Positions 27,779 through 33,054 of a DNA stretch of 33,054 nucleotides are shown one piece after another. Source of the DNA: an uncultured Clostridia bacterium (lineage in GTDB: Bacteria > Bacillota > Clostridia > TANB77 > CAG-465); NCBI GenBank assembly GCA_947631415.1, contig CANRLG010000013.1, forward strand, positions 1 through 33,054, written 5' to 3'. Position 1 is the first letter of the stretch; each line of letters starts with the position of its first letter. Below the pieces are notes generated by a model. It worked only from the letters and a program-made list of their open reading frames with translations. It searched no databases and was not told the origin of the DNA. The position numbers and the translations under genes were made by a program.

Positions 27779-30376
27779 TTATTCTGTTCTAAGTGCAATT
27801 ACTGGGTCTTTTTTACTTGCAAGTTTTGCAGGTATTAGACCAGAGATAACTGTTAAAATCATACTTATTGCTACAAGTATTAATGCTGGTACAATAGGCA
27901 CTGCAACAAGTCCAGAAATATTTGTTAATGATTTTAATACCATATTACCAGGTATTGTTAAAAGATAAGTAAACGCTATACCTATCACACCTGCACAAAA
28001 GCCTATTATTAAAGTTTCTGCATTAAATACTCTTGATATATCTCTTTTTGAAGCACCAATACTTCTTAATATACCAATTTCTTTTGTTCTTTCAAGTACA
28101 GAAATATATGTTATAATTCCTATCATAATACTTGAAACTATTAACGATACTGATACAAAAGCTATTAATACATAACTTATTACATTTATTATTGAAGTTA
28201 CTGAAGACATTATAATACCAACTGTGTCTGTATAATTGATAGAATCAGCTTCATTACCTTCATTTTCTACTTTTGAATTGTAATCATCTATGAAAGCTGT
28301 AACACTATCCTTGTCTTCAAAGCTCTTTGGATAAATATTTATCATCGATGGTTCTTCAATATCTACATACCCTATTTTTTCTAAAGTAGAATCAAGTGTA
28401 GCATTTGCATTTTCTGCATACGCAGCCATAAGTGATGCAAGTTCTTCTTGAGATAATGACATCATATACATTTTTTCTTCATCTGATAGAGAGTTAATAT
28501 CGAAAGTCTTTGAAGTTTCATCCTCGTTAAATTCTAGTCCAGTAAATACGTTTTTAGTTTCATCTTCTAGTTGTTCTTTTACAATTTGTGCTTCCCTATT
28601 TTTTTCAATAAAATGTTCTTCTAGTTCTTTTGTATAACCAATTACACCTGTTGTCATTTCTGTTACTGCCTCTTCATTTGGTCTAATTATACCTACTATT
28701 TTAATATTTTCTGCACTATTTAATTTATTCTTTACATAGTCCTCATCTTCTGATTTATCTACCCAAATATTTCCTTCTTTTTCGAAGTATTCTGTTTGAG
28801 GTAATATTTTAAATTCCATATTTAAAATATCATCATAAGTATATTCTGAAACCTCATCAGCTTCTACTTCTTTTCCTTCTCTAATTTTTTGGTATTTAGC
28901 TTCTAATTCATCTTGTGATTTTAAACCTAAACTATAAAGTGTATAATCACTAACTTGATTATTTTTATCTACCATTAATACTACTTCATTATAATTTTCT
29001 GGCCACTTACCAGTTAAAAGGTCATATTTTGATTCAAGATGTGATTGATTATCCAATAATTTAATAAATACATCTGTTGAAGTAAACATTGAAAACATTT
29101 GACCACTATTTTGTGAATTAGCAGAAGACCTAAAACCTATTTTATCAAAAACTTCGCTTGGATTTGCTTTTACAAGATTTTCAGTATCTGCACTATATAT
29201 ATTTAAGTTTAAATTATAACCATATTCCACAGCTGTAGTGTATTTATTAATTTCCTCTTGATTATCTTGTATATAGTTTTTAAATCTCTTTAAATTGTTT
29301 TCTTCTATTTTAGATGACATTGTACTCATAACATCTGTCATTATATTATTTGAATATATTTTTCCTTCTTCATGATTTGTTGTGTCTTTTTCATTTTCAC
29401 CCATCATTGTTTCTATTAAAGCAGAAGTATCTATTGTTTTATCCTGAATAGTTACAGGATATGATGCAAGAGTTTCCTCCTGAGTTCTATCAATATATCT
29501 TTGTACACCATTAGACATTGACATTATTGTTGCAATACCAATTATTCCAATACTTCCCGCAAAAGAAGTTAATAATGTTCTTCCCAGTTTTGTTTTTAAA
29601 TTTGTTATACTTAAAGAAAGTGCTGTTGCAAAACTCATTGAAGTTTTTCTACTTTTTTTAGCTTCTTCTTTAGCCTTTTTTTTATCCTCTTTTGTAGGAT
29701 TATATGGGTCTGTATCATCTATAATTTTACTATCTAACAATTTAATTATTCTTGATGAATATTTTTCTGCAAGTTCTGGATTATGTGTTACCATTATTAC
29801 TAGTTTGTCTTTTGATATTTCTTTAATTAAATCCATTATTTGAACAGAAGTTGTTGTATCTAAAGCTCCTGTTGGTTCATCTGCAAGAATAATATCTGGA
29901 TTATTTACTAAAGCTCTTGCAATAGCTACACGTTGCATTTGTCCACCTGAAAGTTCATTTGGACGTTTATATGCATGGTCTTTTAGTCCAACTTTTTCTA
30001 GAACTTCTAATGCTCTTTTCTTCTTTTCTTTTGCTCCTACTCCACTTAATGTTAAACTCATTTCAACATTATTTAATACACTAATATGACCAATTAAATT
30101 ATAACTTTGGAATATAAAACCTACTGAATTATTTCTATATTCATCCCAGTCTTTATCTTTATAATCTTTAGTAGACTTTTCATTTATTATTAAATCTCCA
30201 CTATCATATCTATCAAGTCCACCTATTATATTAAGTAATGTAGTCTTTCCACTACCACTTGGTCCAAGAATAGATACAAATTCGCTTTTTCTAAACTTTA
30301 AACTAATATTGTCTAAAGCAACTTGTGTATAATCTGCTGTTTTATACGATTTTTTAATTTTCTTTAATTCTAACAC
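27779..30376 (-). CDS. MacB-like ABC transporter: fused ATP-binding and FtsX-type permease
   Basis: 865 aa; [42 protein letters not shown]-terminal FtsX-like TMs ([20 protein letters not shown]). Confidence 0.93.
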   Translation of the reverse strand: MLELKKIKKSYKTADYTQVALDNISLKFRKSEFVSILGPSGSGKTTLLNIIGGLDRYDSGDLIINEKSTKDYKDKDWDEYRNNSVGFIFQSYNLIGHISVLNNVEMSLTLSGVGAKEKKKRALEVLEKVGLKDHAYKRPNELSGGQMQRVAIARALVNNPDIILADEPTGALDTTTSVQIMDLIKEISKDKLVIMVTHNPELAEKYSSRIIKLLDSKIIDDTDPYNPTKEDKKKAKEEAKKSRKTSMSFATALSLSITNLKTKLGRTLLTSFAGSIGIIGIATIMSMSNGVQRYIDRTQEETLASYPVTIQDKTIDTSALIETMMGENEKDTTNHEEGKIYSNNIMTDVMSTMSSKIEENNLKRFKNYIQDNQEEINKYTTAVEYGYNLNLNIYSADTENLVKANPSEVFDKIGFRSSANSQNSGQMFSMFTSTDVFIKLLDNQSHLESKYDLLTGKWPENYNEVVLMVDKNNQVSDYTLYSLGLKSQDELEAKYQKIREGKEVEADEVSEYTYDDILNMEFKILPQTEYFEKEGNIWVDKSEDEDYVKNKLNSAENIKIVGIIRPNEEAVTEMTTGVIGYTKELEEHFIEKNREAQIVKEQLEDETKNVFTGLEFNEDETSKTFDINSLSDEEKMYMMSLSQEELASLMAAYAENANATLDSTLEKIGYVDIEEPSMINIYPKSFEDKDSVTAFIDDYNSKVENEGNEADSINYTDTVGIIMSSVTSIINVISYVLIAFVSVSLIVSSIMIGIITYISVLERTKEIGILRSIGASKRDISRVFNAETLIIGFCAGVIGIAFTYLLTIPGNMVLKSLTNISGLVAVPIVPALILVAISMILTVISGLIPAKLASKKDPVIALRTE

Positions 30377-30392
30377 CTTAACACACTCCCTT

Positions 30393-31247
30393 TTAAATTT
30401 CGTAATTTTTCATTACCTTATCATAATCTTCCACGATTATTTCTTCTACTCCGTTTTCCTTTTTCCATTCCATAAAACAAAAAGCATTTTTCTCTAGTTC
30501 GCTTTCGCTATCTTTCTTTATATACACATACAAATTGTAATCCTCGCCAAGTGCTATATAAGGTATAACTTCTTTGTATGGAACATAACTTACTATAACT
30601 AATGAATTTTCATTAAAAAATTCCGTATCGTAATTTACATCAACTTCATAATTCTTGCAAAACTCTGTTAATTCTTCCTTATTATTTATAATTAAACATA
30701 CTCTTGTGGTAGTATCTTCTATCTTTTTAGAAGATATTATTTTCTTCTCAGTTTCAATTACTTCTTTATTTACACCACTTTTAAGAATATTTTTATTATA
30801 CTTTATCTTACTTAAAGAATTTTCATTATATGAAAGTGTAGTATCTTTTAAATATTCTTTTATAGCAAAATCTTTATATCTAATATATTTATTTTTTAAT
30901 AGGTAGTATTCTTTCGTATCGTCATTCACATTTACACACATCATATAATCTTTATCGTTTTTACGAACTAAATACATATTAGTATTATAATTTTTAATTA
31001 ATATAAAACACATAAATGCAATTACTAACACTAATTGAGAACTAATTACTATGTTTAAAACTTTCCCTTTTTTTACTGCTCCAACAATATATATTATCAT
31101 ATTTAATGCTATGATTGATAGTACTACAATAACTAACAATTTTTCTACAGTAATTATTGGTCTATAGCCAAATGCGTTCATTAATAAATATGCTATAATT
31201 ACAAATAGTATAATATCTATTGATAAACCTTGTATTATTTTTTTCAC
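30393..31247 (-). CDS. Hypothetical membrane protein with extracytoplasmic C-terminal domain
   Basis: 284 aa, N-terminal TM segments, GTG start, 16 nt upstream of the ABC gene. Confidence 0.75.
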   Translation of the reverse strand: MKKIIQGLSIDIILFVIIAYLLMNAFGYRPIITVEKLLVIVVLSIIALNMIIYIVGAVKKGKVLNIVISSQLVLVIAFMCFILIKNYNTNMYLVRKNDKDYMMCVNVNDDTKEYYLLKNKYIRYKDFAIKEYLKDTTLSYNENSLSKIKYNKNILKSGVNKEVIETEKKIISSKKIEDTTTRVCLIINNKEELTEFCKNYEVDVNYDTEFFNENSLVIVSYVPYKEVIPYIALGEDYNLYVYIKKDSESELEKNAFCFMEWKKENGVEEIIVEDYDKVMKNYEI

Positions 31248-31275
31248 TTTTTTATGGTTACCTCACTGTTTTTAG

Positions 31276-31304
31276 ATTATATCATTAACTTATACTTTAT
31301 TCAA
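31276..31304 (-). promoter_or_regulatory. Promoter for the 31247-27779 two-gene operon
   Basis: Minus strand TTGAAT-17 nt-TATAAT. Confidence 0.65.
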
Positions 31305-31366
31305 TTATGTTATATATAATTATATAATTTATTTTATATCTTTATTTATTTTTTTTAGAAAAAATC

Positions 31367-31395
31367 TTGAAAAATACATTAAATAATGTTACAAT
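31367..31395 (+). promoter_or_regulatory. Promoter for tRNA-Trp
   Basis: TTGAAA-17 nt-TACAAT, 14 nt before the tRNA 5' end. Confidence 0.75.
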
Positions 31396-31409
31396 AACTA
31401 ATGTCATAT

Positions 31410-31483
31410 AGGGGATTAGTTTAATGGTAAAATGAGTGTCTCCAAAACACCAGTTGGGAGTTCGATTCTCTCATCCCCTGCCA
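31410..31483 (+). tRNA. tRNA-Trp (CCA anticodon), CCA encoded
   Basis: AGGGGAT acceptor pairs with ATCCCCT-G-CCA; anticodon loop CTCCAAA; T-arm GGGAG-TTCGATT-CTCTC. Confidence 0.93.
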
Positions 31484-31503
31484 ATATATCCTTTTAATTA
31501 ATG

Positions 31504-31533
31504 AGAATTGATAGAAATATCAATTCTTTTTTT
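31504..31533 (+). terminator. Terminator downstream of tRNA-Trp
   Basis: AGAATTGAT-AGAAAT-ATCAATTCT followed by TTTTTT. Confidence 0.85.
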
Positions 31534-31546
31534 GCGTTTTTTATAT

Positions 31547-31585
31547 AAAAAAGAAACACTAAATGTAATATTTAGTGTCTCTTTT
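31547..31585 (-). terminator. Terminator downstream of the M26-like gene
   Basis: Minus strand AgACACTAAAT-ATTAC-ATTTAGTGTTTC then TTTTTT. Confidence 0.8.
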
Positions 31586-31590
31586 GTTAC

Positions 31591-33054
31591 CTATCCTATC
31601 ATAATTTTCTTAGGAATAATCATATCTTTGGATAAGAAGTTTATAGCTAAACCTCCTACATCTAGTTCAGATTTAACTGTAGGATTTTCTACAGTAACCT
31701 CTTTTATTGTAGAACTTGCGATTGTTTTGCCTAAAACATTTTCTTCTTTTACATCAATTATAGAAGTTATGATATTAACATTTTTAACAGTCGCTTTGTT
31801 TAATGTTCTAAATATTGGTAGGTTTACCCCAGAAATGTTATATCCATTTCCATTTATTATTCCACAAAATTCTGTGTCTATTATAACTTCTCCATCTACA
31901 TAATTAGATAGGTCTATATCATTTCCAAGCTCTATATTTGCATTTGAATTATTAGTTATTTCATTTACAAATTCTTCTGCATTTGTTACTACTTTACTGT
32001 TAGTAATAGCTACTTCATTTTCTTCTATACTAACTGTTGCAACATCTGCTCTTGCTTCAAAAGGCTCTATATTAAAGTCGTTTGTTTCTCTTCTTATTTG
32101 TTGGAAATATTTTTTCTTAACAGCTGTACTTTGTGTTAGATTTCTATCTTTATTATCTGCATCTGTTTGTAATGCTTTCAAATATTCTTGATAGATTGTT
32201 TCAGCATCTATATATGTACCCTTGTCATTGAAATGCTCTGAAAGTTTTTCATATCTTTCAAGTTTATATCTTTCATAAGTCATAGTTGGGTCTTTAGTAA
32301 TATAACGTAAAGCTATTAAGTCTGTTGTCTTTTCTCCAGTTCCATTTTTTATGCCTATATATGACAATGTGTAATATGGTACTAATCCTTCGTAATATCC
32401 ACCTTCACCTGCCATTTGCCATGCAATATATTTAAAGTTTGCACCATCTGGTCTATCATTATCTGCATGTGGTTGATACCAGTGAATATTGAATATAGAA
32501 TCTGTGTCAGCACCTGGTGACCTTCTTTCATATTCTTTTACTCCAGGTCTTAGCATTATTCTGTTTTGCCATAAATCTTTCATTTCTGTTAATTTCATAC
32601 CTTGTACCATATCTGTAGTTAATGGTGTATATGCTACTACATCATCACCTTCATCTTGCTTATCTGCACTTACTTCTGGATATGATACTTGTACAGAAAT
32701 ACTTGCCTTTTGTTCATCATTAAGCTCGAAATATGCTTTTGCTTCTATCCAATCTAAGAAGTCATTTACTCTAAAGTATTTATCATAATATGCATGTAAC
32801 TTTTCATCATTTTCAACACTTGATTTTCTCAAGTTTTGAGTTACATTGTCTTTAAATACAGGATTTGCTAAATCTTCTTCTTCATCAAAGATGTTTGGAC
32901 TTACCCAACCATTTCTATAATATTGTTGTATAAATCCTGCAGCGTAGTCTTCTGCTCCTCCTCTACGTCCATAGCCGTTTAAGAATATCTTAGAGTCTTG
33001 GTTGTGTAGAGTTTCGTGTGTTCCTACTCTGAAGTTATCTAGCATTTTAATTAC
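31591..33054 (-). CDS. M26-like (IgA1 protease/Zmp type) zinc metalloprotease, partial, with C-terminal beta-helix-like region
   Basis: Open through the window edge (VIKMLDNFRVGTHETLHNQDSKIFLNGYGRRGG): HExxH plus IxLxGYGRR; tail NGNGYNISGVNLPIFRTLNKATVKNVNI resembles the M26_N/GLUG-type repeat. Confidence 0.75.
   Translation of the reverse strand, partial: VIKMLDNFRVGTHETLHNQDSKIFLNGYGRRGGAEDYAAGFIQQYYRNGWVSPNIFDEEEDLANPVFKDNVTQNLRKSSVENDEKLHAYYDKYFRVNDFLDWIEAKAYFELNDEQKASISVQVSYPEVSADKQDEGDDVVAYTPLTTDMVQGMKLTEMKDLWQNRIMLRPGVKEYERRSPGADTDSIFNIHWYQPHADNDRPDGANFKYIAWQMAGEGGYYEGLVPYYTLSYIGIKNGTGEKTTDLIALRYITKDPTMTYERYKLERYEKLSEHFNDKGTYIDAETIYQEYLKALQTDADNKDRNLTQSTAVKKKYFQQIRRETNDFNIEPFEARADVATVSIEENEVAITNSKVVTNAEEFVNEITNNSNANIELGNDIDLSNYVDGEVIIDTEFCGIINGNGYNISGVNLPIFRTLNKATVKNVNIITSIIDVKEENVLGKTIASSTIKEVTVENPTVKSELDVGGLAINFLSKDMIIPKKIMIG

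Noticed and set aside
31508-31903. Plus-strand 131-aa ORF downstream of tRNA-Trp
   Set aside because: Begins in the tRNA terminator and runs antisense through the M26-like gene; best explained as spurious.
31508-33054. tRNA-adjacent genomic island or prophage boundary
   Set aside because: No integrase, att-like repeat of the tRNA 3' end, or phage gene visible in the window.

Overview
AT-rich chromosomal segment from a Firmicutes/Clostridia-like genome, almost entirely minus-strand. Mostly core genes: guaB-guaA; an ftsY-murB-yvcK-(GDE-like protein)-(two membrane paralogs)-ruvC operon; nrdD-small protein-nrdG-AI-2E transporter; GNAT-FAD oxidoreductase-amidase; pepD; and a membrane protein plus MacB-like ABC fusion. 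Plus-strand exceptions are an aspartate kinase and a stand-alone tRNA-Trp. Accessory content: a 1808-aa secreted beta-helix/MucBP-repeat protein ending in a type I dockerin, and a partial M26-like zinc metalloprotease (HETLH) at the right edge. Most notable observations: (1) a small membrane protein gene with a perfect consensus promoter whose frame is broken by a 19-bp element bounded by 9-bp direct repeats, where removing exactly 19 bp restores an intact ORF; (2) a two-type (A/B) MucBP super-repeat of 139 aa / 417 bp joined to a dockerin; (3) an apparently degenerate glycogen-debranching-enzyme-like protein in the ftsY-ruvC operon directly downstream of yvcK; (4) an aspartate kinase with apparently one ACT domain. 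No CRISPR array, phage or intact IS element was seen. Family assignments are from motif recognition only; no database search was run.
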